IMG/VR virus record: IMGVR_UViG_3300025151_005402
Location: 1-37,184 of that record
Origin: a virus
DNA: 37,184 nt
Reading direction: 5' to 3' (one strand)
Shown here one piece after another: positions 1 to 7,328 of this stretch. The position numbers and the translations under genes are program-made. Each line of letters begins with the position of its first letter. Position 1 is the stretch's first letter. The notes beneath the pieces are model-generated. The model was not told the DNA's origin. It searched no databases and was given only the letters and a program-made list of their open reading frames with translations.

Positions 1-1574
1 AAGCTGTTGCTGAAGCGTTGCCGCTGGAGAGCGAGTTTGGCGTTACGTTGCGACCGGGTCAGCGGATTGGCGAGGCGGATAAAACGGTAGCCCAACGCGA
101 AGACTTAATAATGGGCGGTGATGATCGCGCTGCTGCTACGCTGCGCGGTGACGGGCCTAATCCCCTACCGGCGAGTGTTGAGGGGCAAAGACAGGCAGCG
201 GTCACAGCCCTGCGGGAGACGCAGGAAGAGGTGTCAGGTGTGCCGAATGTTGACGCTGACATAACGCGCCGAACCGACATCATCGACGACATTGCAGTCG
301 GTCTGCAGACAGGACGAGAGGCTGCGAAGGACGCTGAACAGGTCGCATGGGAAGCCGCGAAACCTATGATGAACGGCGTCCAAATTCTGTTCGAAGGCGT
401 CAAACAGATTAAGCCCTTCATTCGACGTGGATTGGACGAAAAAGACTTTCTGGGTGTGGTAACAAAAGCTAACACCCCCGAAGCGTTCGACCTGTTAAAA
501 AACCTCAATAAACAGATTAGAGTGTATCAAAGAAGGGCGGATCGTGGCGACGTAAGCAACATTCGCGTCAACATGAAAACTATCGAGATGATGCGCCGCA
601 GTATCGTTGCGCGTCTCGGTCAAAAAAATATCGGAGACACGGATTTCGCAGCACTGGTTACGATTAAAAATTCATTCGATGACTGGATGGATGACGTTTT
701 TTCGAGCGCCCTTGTCAAAGGAGATGCCGCAGCACTGGACGCGCTAAAACAGGCGAGGAGTGCAAGTCGCGCTTTCAATCAAAAATACACGGCCAACAAA
801 ACCATCGAGCAAATCACACGCGAGGAGATGGACCCGCGCACGGTTGTACAGGCGCTAGGGCTGATGAACCAAAAAGGCTTCGGACCGAACGCGCTGAAGG
901 TCGTTCGGCATATCAAAAATAATTTTGACGACGACGCTGTGGGGAACGAGACACTCCAACGTCTTAAAGCAGCGACGTTTATGAGCTTCCACGAAAACGC
1001 GATCAAACCGGTAGAGCGTGGTGGTGAGACGGTCTTTTCCCTGACAGGGCAAACCGTGTCTAACAATATCAATCAAATCCTGCGCCAGAATAAACGCTAC
1101 ATGGAAGAGCTTTTCACGCCGGGAGAGATCAACAAATTGCGGCGCTACGCTACGATGCTTCGGCGCGTCAGTTATCTGCCGCAGCGTGATCGATCTAATC
1201 CATCACAATCTGGAACCACCCTTCTTCGAGCTTTGAAAAACCTGACCACTGGCGGCGGTGGTGGCGCTAGTACTGGACTGTTTGGTTACGCCTTATTGTC
1301 TCAATTAGGTGTGACTGACATGGGAGCAATTGCTGCCGCATCGGTTGCCGCTAGTGGCGGTGCAGCACTGGGCAAAAGGCAGGGTGATCGCCTCGCCGAT
1401 ATTCTGCGCAACATGCGCGTAGGGAATGACCTGACGCGCAGACCACTAATCGATAAGCCCCTGAGTGCAACCGCACCGGCGGCAATCGGAGCTGACGTGT
1501 CACAAGTGCCGGTGACCGGGCCAGACATCGAGGCGGCACAAGAGCAAATCCCGACACTCGGCATTTTCCAGTAG
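1..1574 (+). CDS. Ejection (internal virion) protein, C-terminal part
   Basis: The reading frame is open from the first bases (codons start at base 3), so the true start lies before the window. About 523 residues are visible. The middle is helical and charged. Residues near the C-terminus are glycine-rich (a run of five Gly) followed by Ala/Gly-rich hydrophobic stretches, typical of phage ejection proteins that enter or cross the host envelope with the DNA. The early segment (LPLESEFGVTLRPGQRIG) resembles the middle of podovirus ejection proteins and should follow an N-terminal part like the one encoded from 36343 to the window end. It lies directly upstream of the tail-fibre gene, as expected. 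The family is assigned by composition and context; there is no catalytic motif. Another virion protein is possible. Confidence 0.65.
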   Translation, partial: AVAEALPLESEFGVTLRPGQRIGEADKTVAQREDLIMGGDDRAAATLRGDGPNPLPASVEGQRQAAVTALRETQEEVSGVPNVDADITRRTDIIDDIAVGLQTGREAAKDAEQVAWEAAKPMMNGVQILFEGVKQIKPFIRRGLDEKDFLGVVTKANTPEAFDLLKNLNKQIRVYQRRADRGDVSNIRVNMKTIEMMRRSIVARLGQKNIGDTDFAALVTIKNSFDDWMDDVFSSALVKGDAAALDALKQARSASRAFNQKYTANKTIEQITREEMDPRTVVQALGLMNQKGFGPNALKVVRHIKNNFDDDAVGNETLQRLKAATFMSFHENAIKPVERGGETVFSLTGQTVSNNINQILRQNKRYMEELFTPGEINKLRRYATMLRRVSYLPQRDRSNPSQSGTTLLRALKNLTTGGGGGASTGLFGYALLSQLGVTDMGAIAAASVAASGGAALGKRQGDRLADILRNMRVGNDLTRRPLIDKPLSATAPAAIGADVSQVPVTGPDIEAAQEQIPTLGIFQ

Positions 1575-1583
1575 GAGAAAAAC

Positions 1584-2363
1584 ATGGTAACCGACATCAA
1601 AAACTGGTCGACCACGGCCAGTAACAATACCTCTTTGAGCGGCGTCAGCGCGGCAGAGGGTATGGCCCCATCACTGGTCAACGACCTGATCCGTGGCGTG
1701 GCTTCAGACGTGCGCGAATGGTACGAGGACGCCGAATGGATTGACTTCGGCAACACGCCGACCAGAACAGCGGCGACCACTTTCACCGTCGCCGGTGATT
1801 TGACTGCGCGGTATCACGCTAACCGGCGTATTCGAGCGACTGACAGCTCAACGCTTTATGGAACCATCGCCTCGTCGAGCTACAGTTCGCCAAACACGAC
1901 CGTCACTGTCACACTCGACAGCGGGTCGTTGTCGGCGTCGCTTACTGCCGTGGCGGTTGGCGCACCGGCAACGAACGACGCCCAGCCGCGCGGTATTTTT
2001 GAGGGGGCTGATGCCGACATCCTCAAGGCAGATACGACTGACGAGCTGACCGCCGGGTTCACCGCTGCGGTTCACTCTGCCGGGACCAAGTCATCCGGCA
2101 CTTATACGCCTGACCCGGCAGACGGCAATTTCCAACATGCAACGAATGACGGCGCTCATACGCTGGGCGTCCCGGCGTCCAACTGCACGATGGTAGTCCT
2201 ATACAAGAATGGATCGTCTGCCGGGGCGGTGACCACCTCCGGGTACACGGTGGTAGAGGGATCGTTTAGCACGACATCGGGTGACGAGCATATGGCGTTC
2301 ATCACGCGCATAAACGATGGGTCGAACACCTTTTCACTGCTGACGATTAAGGCGCTGCAGTAA
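1584..2363 (+). CDS. Tail fibre or appendage protein
   Basis: 259 residues. The N-terminus reads DIKNWSTTASNNTSLSGV followed by EGMAPSLVNDLIRG, the pattern seen at the start of many podovirus tail-fibre proteins, where it attaches the fibre to the virion. The rest is Ser/Thr/Gly-rich and predicted to be mostly beta structure. The C-terminal 80 residues look like a small beta domain. A Shine-Dalgarno (GTAGGAGAAAAAC) overlaps the end of the ejection-protein gene. It is followed within two bases by the glycine-rich adhesin gene, so the two products probably form one receptor-binding appendage. The N-terminal motif is visible; the adsorption role is inferred from it and from position. Confidence 0.7.
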   Translation: MVTDIKNWSTTASNNTSLSGVSAAEGMAPSLVNDLIRGVASDVREWYEDAEWIDFGNTPTRTAATTFTVAGDLTARYHANRRIRATDSSTLYGTIASSSYSSPNTTVTVTLDSGSLSASLTAVAVGAPATNDAQPRGIFEGADADILKADTTDELTAGFTAAVHSAGTKSSGTYTPDPADGNFQHATNDGAHTLGVPASNCTMVVLYKNGSSAGAVTTSGYTVVEGSFSTTSGDEHMAFITRINDGSNTFSLLTIKALQ

Positions 2364-2364
2364 G

Positions 2365-3111
2365 ATGTTGATGCCGCTGACACACGGCGCTCATTCTGTC
2401 ACCGCCGTAACCCTCGATATAAATTCGAACACGTCGAATTATAACATTCTAACGGCGGCGACGGCGGCGGGGTATTCGGCAGCAGACGATACCACCGCGA
2501 TCATCGTAAACATCGCCTCCGGCGTATCAGTTACCGCGTCTGGCGCTCCAGCTATTCGCACAGGCGCATTAAATGCCGCTTCAAATTTAACGATTAACCT
2601 TGCAAGTGGCGCATCGGTGTGCGGTGCAAACGGCGCTCAGGGCAGTAACGGCGGGACGAATACTGCCGGGGGTGCCGGAGGCAATGGCACGGCCGCCATC
2701 CTGTTTGAGATTTCGTCAGGCACCGGCACATATAAGGTCGTGAATAACGGCTCTCATATCGGGGGCGGGTCCGCCGGGGGCGGGGGAGCCGGGGGAGCCG
2801 GGAGTGCAGGGGCGCGACTGACCGATTACGGCAGTGGCAAGGGCGGCGGATGCGACGTGCCGAATGTGTACGGATCGGCCGGGTCGAGCGGATCGGCTGG
2901 GTCGTCTGGCACAAGTTGCCGCGCCGAAAGTGGGACCGCTGGAACTGCAGGGACTGGCGGCGGATATCCGTCGGGTAGTTGCTCAATATCTGTCGGGGCC
3001 GGGTCAGGCGGGGCCGGGGGATCGGCTGGATCGCCCGGTAAGGCTGTCGATTTCGGCGGTCTGACCGTGACCACGTCTGGTACGGGCACATATTATGGAG
3101 CGACGAGCTGA
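2365..3111 (+). CDS. Glycine-rich tail adhesin (gp38-like in style)
   Basis: 248 residues, low complexity. Residues 1-80 look like a short beta domain. Residues about 85-230 are dominated by Gly, Ser and Ala with repeated GGxGG, GSAGS and GTAGT blocks. T-even gp38-type adhesins have glycine-rich stretches that fold as packed polyglycine-II helices carrying receptor-binding loops; the composition, length (about 250) and location just after a fibre gene fit that type, although I see no convincing linear homology. Five Cys in the C-terminal half are unusual for such a protein. The start ATG lies one base after the fibre stop codon with no good Shine-Dalgarno, suggesting translational coupling. 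It may instead be a structural fibre tip. Confidence 0.5.
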   Translation: MLMPLTHGAHSVTAVTLDINSNTSNYNILTAATAAGYSAADDTTAIIVNIASGVSVTASGAPAIRTGALNAASNLTINLASGASVCGANGAQGSNGGTNTAGGAGGNGTAAILFEISSGTGTYKVVNNGSHIGGGSAGGGGAGGAGSAGARLTDYGSGKGGGCDVPNVYGSAGSSGSAGSSGTSCRAESGTAGTAGTGGGYPSGSCSISVGAGSGGAGGSAGSPGKAVDFGGLTVTTSGTGTYYGATS

Positions 3112-3932
3112 TGGCAAAAATTCTCATTCCGTTCAGTGGTGGGATCAACAGCACCTATGCCTTGTGGCGTTACCTCAACGAGACTGATAACGAAATACAC
3201 AGCTATCGGCACACGGAAACATTTGAGGCACAGGACCGAAAGCGCACCGCTGCATTAGAAATGGTCGATTGGTTAAAAACCAACATTCGCGATTTCAACT
3301 TTTGGGAAGAAAGCGAAGTTCTGTCAGAAGGTGGATCGCGTTTTATGGCACCGCGCTTAGGCTCTTCCACAGAATTTAATGTTGGTTACATTATGCCACG
3401 CTGGGAAAAACAGGCGGCGATACTCGACACAGTTCAGCCTGACGCTGTGGTGCGCGGATACAGCTTAGAGCAATGGACGTTCGACCTAACGCCTGTTCGA
3501 ATGCCAGAAATTCGCAATCGTCTTTTTGACCGAGACGTGAAGACATACGCGGCCGGGCACCCCACCCTCGAAACAGAAATTGATTTTATGAACCCGGTTG
3601 ATCCGGCTGAGTGGATGGCGCAGGTCTGGCGGCCGTTAGGACAGGTTGTAACCGGTCGATTTGAACAGTTAGAGGCGTTGCCTCAACCACTACAAGACCT
3701 GCGTGAAAAAGAGTGTGACGAGTACCATCCCCCGGATGTAAACGGTCGCCGCTGCCGAGAATGTTTGTATGAAGACCTGCTAGAGCGGCGCCCCGATCTG
3801 ACAGGGCGGGAGAAAGATCAAGAACTCGCGCGACTTGGACAATATGGCGCTAATTTTGCTGACGCCGACCTAGACACCTATCTGCCGGTCTCGGCGATCT
3901 GCAGTGCGTTGATGGAACTCTGTGGTCATTGA
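3111..3932 (+). CDS. PP-loop ATPase-like protein (QueC/adenine nucleotide alpha-hydrolase superfamily)
   Basis: 273 residues. The N-terminus ILIPFSGGINSTYAL carries the PP-loop motif (residues 9-15, SGGINST) used by QueC, ThiI, GuaA and sulfurylase/PAPS-reductase relatives to bind ATP pyrophosphate; the usual Asp of SGGxDS is Asn here. A C-terminal C202-x12-C215-x2-C218 set could bind zinc, as in QueC, though QueC normally uses four Cys. Family members adenylate a substrate; the substrate here is unknown. No QueD, QueE or DpdA partner is visible, so DNA deazaguanine modification is not established. It starts on the last base of the adhesin stop (TGATG) and overlaps the dioxygenase by 11 bases, so it is co-translated within the late block. 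Confidence 0.6.
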   Translation: MAKILIPFSGGINSTYALWRYLNETDNEIHSYRHTETFEAQDRKRTAALEMVDWLKTNIRDFNFWEESEVLSEGGSRFMAPRLGSSTEFNVGYIMPRWEKQAAILDTVQPDAVVRGYSLEQWTFDLTPVRMPEIRNRLFDRDVKTYAAGHPTLETEIDFMNPVDPAEWMAQVWRPLGQVVTGRFEQLEALPQPLQDLREKECDEYHPPDVNGRRCRECLYEDLLERRPDLTGREKDQELARLGQYGANFADADLDTYLPVSAICSALMELCGH

Positions 3933-4716
3933 GCGGCTGCACGACAGCCTTGCGGCAGAAGTCAAAGGAATTGATCTGCGGAAGCCGCTCGGCTTTTGCG
4001 ACCGATCCACGCTCTACAACGCATGGCTAGAGCATCTTGTCCTTGTATTCAGGGATCAAGAGCTGACCGAAACGCAGCAGGTTGAGTTTTCCAAGATTTT
4101 CGGCACTCCACGCCGTCAGGACAAGCCGCGCACGGACAGTCAGCCTGATAAACGGCCCGAAGTGATGCTGGTCGCTAACGTAGAAAACGGGGCGCTGGGC
4201 AATGGGCCAGTCCCGTTTCATTCGGACAGCTCGTTCAAAAAGCAGCCGTTGAAAGCAACGGCGTTGTATGCCCTTGAAGTACCGCCTGAAGGTGGCGACA
4301 CGCTTTTCGTCAACATGTATGACGTTTACCAGCGCCCGGAAATTTATCACGACCGTGACCGCTTGAAGAAGAACGGTCGCACCGCGCTGTTCAGTTACAC
4401 CCGCGCGTTCGATGGCGTCGAGTTATCTGCGCGTCATCCCATCGTACAGCGTCACCCCGAGACAGGTCGTGAACTAATCTATCTGAACCGTCTGCATTCA
4501 AAAGAAATTGAGAGCTTCGGCGTGTCTCACGAAACCGATATCTGCGTCGATTGTTATCTTCGCGACATCCTTGATTGGATCGAGGAAGCGCCGTGCTATC
4601 GCCACAGGTGGCGTCCCGGCGATCTGATCGTCTGGGACAATCGATGCACCCAACACGCGCGAACCGATTTTTCGCCAACACACCGCCGACTTCTGCGGCG
4701 AGTTGGTCTTACTTAG
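3922..4716 (+). CDS. TauD/TfdA-family Fe(II)/2-oxoglutarate dioxygenase
   Basis: 264 residues, close to the usual 270-300. The iron facial triad is visible: H100-x-D102 in PFHSDSSF and H245 in WDNRCTQHAR. The paired Arg in THRRLLRRVG would bind the 2-oxoglutarate carboxylate. The family signature ARHPIVQRHPETGRELIYLN is intact. Family members hydroxylate small substrates such as taurine, sulfonates, carnitine precursors or chloro-aromatic acids in the cytoplasm; the substrate cannot be read from sequence. The GTG start with GGAA upstream overlaps the PP-loop gene by 11 bases. The next gene, a periplasmic receptor, begins 11 bases after its stop. All catalytic residues are present, so it is probably active. 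A role in virion or nucleic-acid modification cannot be excluded. Confidence 0.88.
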   Translation: MVIERLHDSLAAEVKGIDLRKPLGFCDRSTLYNAWLEHLVLVFRDQELTETQQVEFSKIFGTPRRQDKPRTDSQPDKRPEVMLVANVENGALGNGPVPFHSDSSFKKQPLKATALYALEVPPEGGDTLFVNMYDVYQRPEIYHDRDRLKKNGRTALFSYTRAFDGVELSARHPIVQRHPETGRELIYLNRLHSKEIESFGVSHETDICVDCYLRDILDWIEEAPCYRHRWRPGDLIVWDNRCTQHARTDFSPTHRRLLRRVGLT

Positions 4717-4727
4717 AGGAGAAAAAA

Positions 4728-5753
4728 ATGAAAAAGGTTTTAACGGCTCTGTTTGCCGCGACTATTGCATCATCGGCAGCCCACGCATCGCAGCCGGTTA
4801 ATGTTTGGGTGGGGTTTAATGTCGGCGGGGGCTACGACGCTTCAGCCCGTGTTTTTGCTAAGTATTTCGGTAAGCACCTGCCCGGTAATCCAGACGTGGT
4901 TGTCAGAAATAAACCGGGGGCGGGGACGGCTAAATTGGTCGGCTATGTTTACAAGTCTGTACCACTCACGAAATTTGATGTGAGTTTCTTTCATCCTGCC
5001 GTCATGCAAATGGCTATTTATGGAAAACGAAAAATACGATTCAAACCGTCCGAGTTTAACTACATAGGCAATATGTATACCGACGTTAATTCATGCGGCC
5101 TATGGAAAGGGGCAGGGCGGTCAATCAAGTCGTTTGCTGATCTACGGTCTACAAAACAGCCTGTAATTTTTGGCGCGGCCTCGCCCAACTCGACCATGTC
5201 CACCTATCCGCTGTTCCTCAAGAATGTCCTCGGCGCAAACATCAAAGTGATCCAAGGATATCGCGGCACCCGAAAAGCGATGAGAGCGATGCAAAGCGGC
5301 GAAATTCACGGCGCGTGTGGGTTTTATGTCAGCAGCATCAGTTCGAGTTACGCGAAACACTGGAAATCAGGCGACTTAAATTCTGTCGTGCAGTTGGACA
5401 TCAACGGCAAAGCGAAGATGTTTGAAAAAGCCACGCCTTTATCTGAGTTGCTTCAGACAGACGAACAAAAGCAAATGGCAAAATTTGTGTTTGGCGTTGA
5501 TGTTTTGTCCCGCCCGGTGTTGGCATCGCCGCGGCTAAAACCGGCTGATGTGAAACTTTTGCGCCGCGCATTTATCAACACCATGCGCGACCCCGGTCTT
5601 CAGGCTGACATGGCAGAACGGTTTAAGGTCAAAACCAATCCAATGCGCGGAGAAGACGTTCAAAGGTTTTTTGCCAACATGGAGGCTACCCCTCGACATA
5701 TTGTCGAAAAGGTCTGGCAAATGACACGACCGAAAAAAAGCAATGATCGGTAA
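4728..5753 (+). CDS. Bug/TctC-type periplasmic solute-binding protein
   Basis: 341 residues starting at the ATG preceded by AGAGGAGAAAAAA, a strong Shine-Dalgarno. A Sec signal peptide is clear (MKK, hydrophobic stretch, AHA-S cleavage near residue 20), so the product should be exported to the periplasm. The mature start (PVNVWVGFNVGGGYD, then VVVRNKPGAGTAK) is the hallmark of TctC/Bug receptors, which bind carboxylates for tripartite tricarboxylate transporters. No TctA or TctB membrane gene is present, so it would have to work with host transporters or act alone. It lies between the dioxygenase and the lysis genes and overlaps the next gene by 11 bases. The family is well supported; the ligand is unknown. 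Confidence 0.85.
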   Translation: MKKVLTALFAATIASSAAHASQPVNVWVGFNVGGGYDASARVFAKYFGKHLPGNPDVVVRNKPGAGTAKLVGYVYKSVPLTKFDVSFFHPAVMQMAIYGKRKIRFKPSEFNYIGNMYTDVNSCGLWKGAGRSIKSFADLRSTKQPVIFGAASPNSTMSTYPLFLKNVLGANIKVIQGYRGTRKAMRAMQSGEIHGACGFYVSSISSSYAKHWKSGDLNSVVQLDINGKAKMFEKATPLSELLQTDEQKQMAKFVFGVDVLSRPVLASPRLKPADVKLLRRAFINTMRDPGLQADMAERFKVKTNPMRGEDVQRFFANMEATPRHIVEKVWQMTRPKKSNDR

Positions 5754-6072
5754 GCGGCGCTGCCAGTCTGCCCTGCTTTTTTTTCTGGCGGTCTTTGCGG
5801 CCGCTTTTTTTATACGCCCCGCTATTGCGCATGAACTGCCGTGTTTTTCCGTAGAGCAAGGTGCGCTGTTTCAGCCTAGGGGGCTGTTGCGGGGCTATGG
5901 CACAACGGAAGAGGGGCTGGTGAAATTGTCAGTTACGAGTGCCGGAAATTGGATGCTTACGTTTAGCCCCCCAAGTCTTAACGGGGGACTATGTATCGTC
6001 TGGATGGGCGAAAATTGGGAGTGGATTGTTCCCAAAAATCCCGGCCGAAAAGTGCAACGCGATGACTCCTGA
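5743..6072 (+). CDS. Small exported protein with two conserved-looking Cys
   Basis: 109 residues with a signal peptide (basic start, long Leu/Phe/Ala stretch, AIAHE cleavage region near residue 29). The mature part is about 80 residues: Cys, a helix, a turn containing GYGTTEEG, beta strands with NWMLTF, then GGLCIVWMGENWEW. I recall this Cys...Gly...Trp...Cys...Trp layout from small exported proteins next to lysis genes in other phages, but I know no function. The two Cys could form a disulfide in the periplasm. It overlaps the receptor gene by 11 bases and the putative holin by 11 bases, so it belongs to the lysis cluster. A role in envelope modification or lysis is possible but unproven. 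Confidence 0.6.
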   Translation: MIGKRRCQSALLFFLAVFAAAFFIRPAIAHELPCFSVEQGALFQPRGLLRGYGTTEEGLVKLSVTSAGNWMLTFSPPSLNGGLCIVWMGENWEWIVPKNPGRKVQRDDS

Positions 6073-6226
6073 AACAAAAATCGCAATAGACGCTGCCGCG
6101 CTGGGAACGGGCTTTGGTTCTTGGTTGGCGTTGCTGCCAGACATAGCGGCATTGTTCTCGATCATCTGGATTGCAATCCGCATCTGGGAGACACGCACCG
6201 TAAGGCGGTGGACAGGACGTGATTAA
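6062..6226 (+). CDS. Small membrane protein, probable holin
   Basis: 54 residues. A single hydrophobic segment (WLALLPDIAALFSIIWIAIRIWET) is followed by a basic tail (RTVRRW). This is the style of short phage holins found before endolysin genes in many podoviruses: an amphipathic N-terminal helix, one membrane helix, and a positively charged cytoplasmic end. Holins form membrane holes that trigger lysis. ATG at 6062 is chosen because it overlaps the preceding gene by 11 bases and gives the family-like length; longer in-frame extension upstream is unlike a holin. The next gene starts on its last stop base (TAATG). A second, unrelated holin-type gene lies at 7329. Confidence 0.6.
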   Translation: MTPETKIAIDAAALGTGFGSWLALLPDIAALFSIIWIAIRIWETRTVRRWTGRD

Positions 6227-6564
6227 TGGAACTTGGGGTTCGCGAAATTGTTACTTTTCTTGGGATGGCCGTCAGTGTCGGAGCGTCCCTGAGTATTGTT
6301 AAAACAAAATTGCAGGGGACTATCGAAAAGCTCGACGACATTGAAACGCGTCTTCGACAGATCGACCGGGAAACTGATCAGCAGGAAGTCGTTCTGCAAA
6401 CACACGAGCAAAAGCTCGATGTCATGTCGTCAATGCTCTCGCCATCGGAGCGCGAAAAACGCGCGAGAGAGACCGCGACAATTTTGGTGGAACTGGCAAA
6501 CCTACGCCGCGATCTCGACCATCAGATGAGCATTCACAACGGGCGGCACATGCCCGTTAAATGA
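6226..6564 (+). CDS. Membrane-anchored coiled-coil protein in lysis cluster
   Basis: 112 residues. A weakly hydrophobic N-terminal segment (residues 8-25, VTFLGMAVSVGASLSIV) could anchor it in the inner membrane. Residues 28-65 form a heptad-rich coiled coil (KLDDIETRLRQIDRETDQQ), and a second helix spans about 75-100. Such anchored coiled coils are common beside phage holins and endolysins and may act as lysis accessory proteins or inner-membrane spanin-like proteins; no lipoprotein partner is seen. It starts on the stop codon of the holin-like gene and ends with an ATGA overlap into the nuclease-like gene. Function is not established. Confidence 0.55.
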   Translation: MELGVREIVTFLGMAVSVGASLSIVKTKLQGTIEKLDDIETRLRQIDRETDQQEVVLQTHEQKLDVMSSMLSPSEREKRARETATILVELANLRRDLDHQMSIHNGRHMPVK

Positions 6565-6893
6565 AGACGCTCAAAAAAGGGCATTACGCCGAGCTGATGG
6601 CTGCGGCGATTTTAACGCGCAATGAATATGACGTGTTCCACCCGCTGCAAGGACACGGCCCCATCGATTTGATTGCAGTCAAAGGCGATCAGGTCATGTT
6701 GCTCGATGTAAAAGTTGATCAACACACTCAGCGCCGAGGTCGATCAAAACCGACGCGCATTCATCGAACTCGAAAACCTCACCAGAAGATGCTGGGTGTT
6801 CGATTGGCATATCTCAACATCAATGCACAGCAGTTGCACATCACTGATCACGCCGCAGATTGTCAAGATGCGCAGCCACTGGTGCTGTCGTAA
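6561..6893 (+). CDS. PD-(D/E)XK-type nuclease-like protein
   Basis: 110 residues. The core fits a small PD-(D/E)XK fold: E11 in an N-terminal helix (GHYAELMAAAIL), then GPIDLIAVKGDQVMLLDVKVD with D36, D49 and K51 in the D-x(12)-D-x-K arrangement. Relatives include intron-associated and Holliday-junction-type endonucleases. The C-terminal half is basic (QRRGRSKPTRIHRTRK), suitable for binding DNA. It starts at an ATGA overlap with the coiled-coil gene. A nuclease gene inside the lysis cluster is unusual but seen in other marine-type phages. Activity is inferred from the motif. Confidence 0.6.
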   Translation: MKTLKKGHYAELMAAAILTRNEYDVFHPLQGHGPIDLIAVKGDQVMLLDVKVDQHTQRRGRSKPTRIHRTRKPHQKMLGVRLAYLNINAQQLHITDHAADCQDAQPLVLS

Positions 6894-6902
6894 AATTTGG
6901 AC

Positions 6903-7325
6903 ATGAGTAGCGACCGCATCTTTCAAATCACTAAAGACATCGACGCGATGGCCCGGACGATCTGGGGCGAAGCGCGAGGCGAAACCGAAGACGGTCGTCT
7001 GGCAGTCGGTCATGTGATTAAGAACAGAGCCGATCGTGGGGGCTGGTGGGGCGACACCATTTACGAGGTCTGTCACGCGCCGTGGCAGTTCTCATGCTGG
7101 AACGAAATTGATCCAAACAGATCAAAGATGCTTTTGCTTACGGGAAAAGATGAGATGTTTGTCGAGTGCATCTGGACAGCTCTGTCGGTCATCCTTGGTA
7201 AGCACAAGGACAATACTTCCGGGTCATGTCACTACCACGTCGTCGGCCTGACACCTGACTGGTCGGAAGGCAAAACGTCCATCGGCCGCATCGGCCACCA
7301 TGAATTTTATAACGATATAGATTGA
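6903..7325 (+). CDS. Endolysin, SleB-type cell wall hydrolase
   Basis: 140 residues from ATG at 6903 (an in-frame TTG six bases upstream is less likely). The protein is almost entirely a Hydrolase_2/SleB domain: IDAMARTIWGEARGE with the predicted catalytic E23, AVGHVIKNRAD, and IYEVCHAPWQFSCWNE. Family members cleave peptidoglycan as lytic transglycosylases or glucosaminidase-like hydrolases, releasing progeny. No signal peptide is present, so it needs a holin, consistent with the holin-type genes on either side (6062 and 7329). The length is typical of minimal SleB endolysins. Confidence 0.85.
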   Translation: MSSDRIFQITKDIDAMARTIWGEARGETEDGRLAVGHVIKNRADRGGWWGDTIYEVCHAPWQFSCWNEIDPNRSKMLLLTGKDEMFVECIWTALSVILGKHKDNTSGSCHYHVVGLTPDWSEGKTSIGRIGHHEFYNDID

Positions 7326-7328
7326 GAC

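Noticed and set aside
2594-3154. A 186-residue leftward frame opposite the glycine-rich gene
   Set aside because: Arg/Pro-rich sequence is the expected antisense of Gly-rich codons; there is no start signal.
3111-3932. PAPS reductase with TauD as a sulfur-assimilation pair
   Set aside because: The PP-loop motif is closer to QueC-type SGGxDS, and the ECGLH-like tail of PAPS reductases is missing; the sulfur link is too speculative to state as function.
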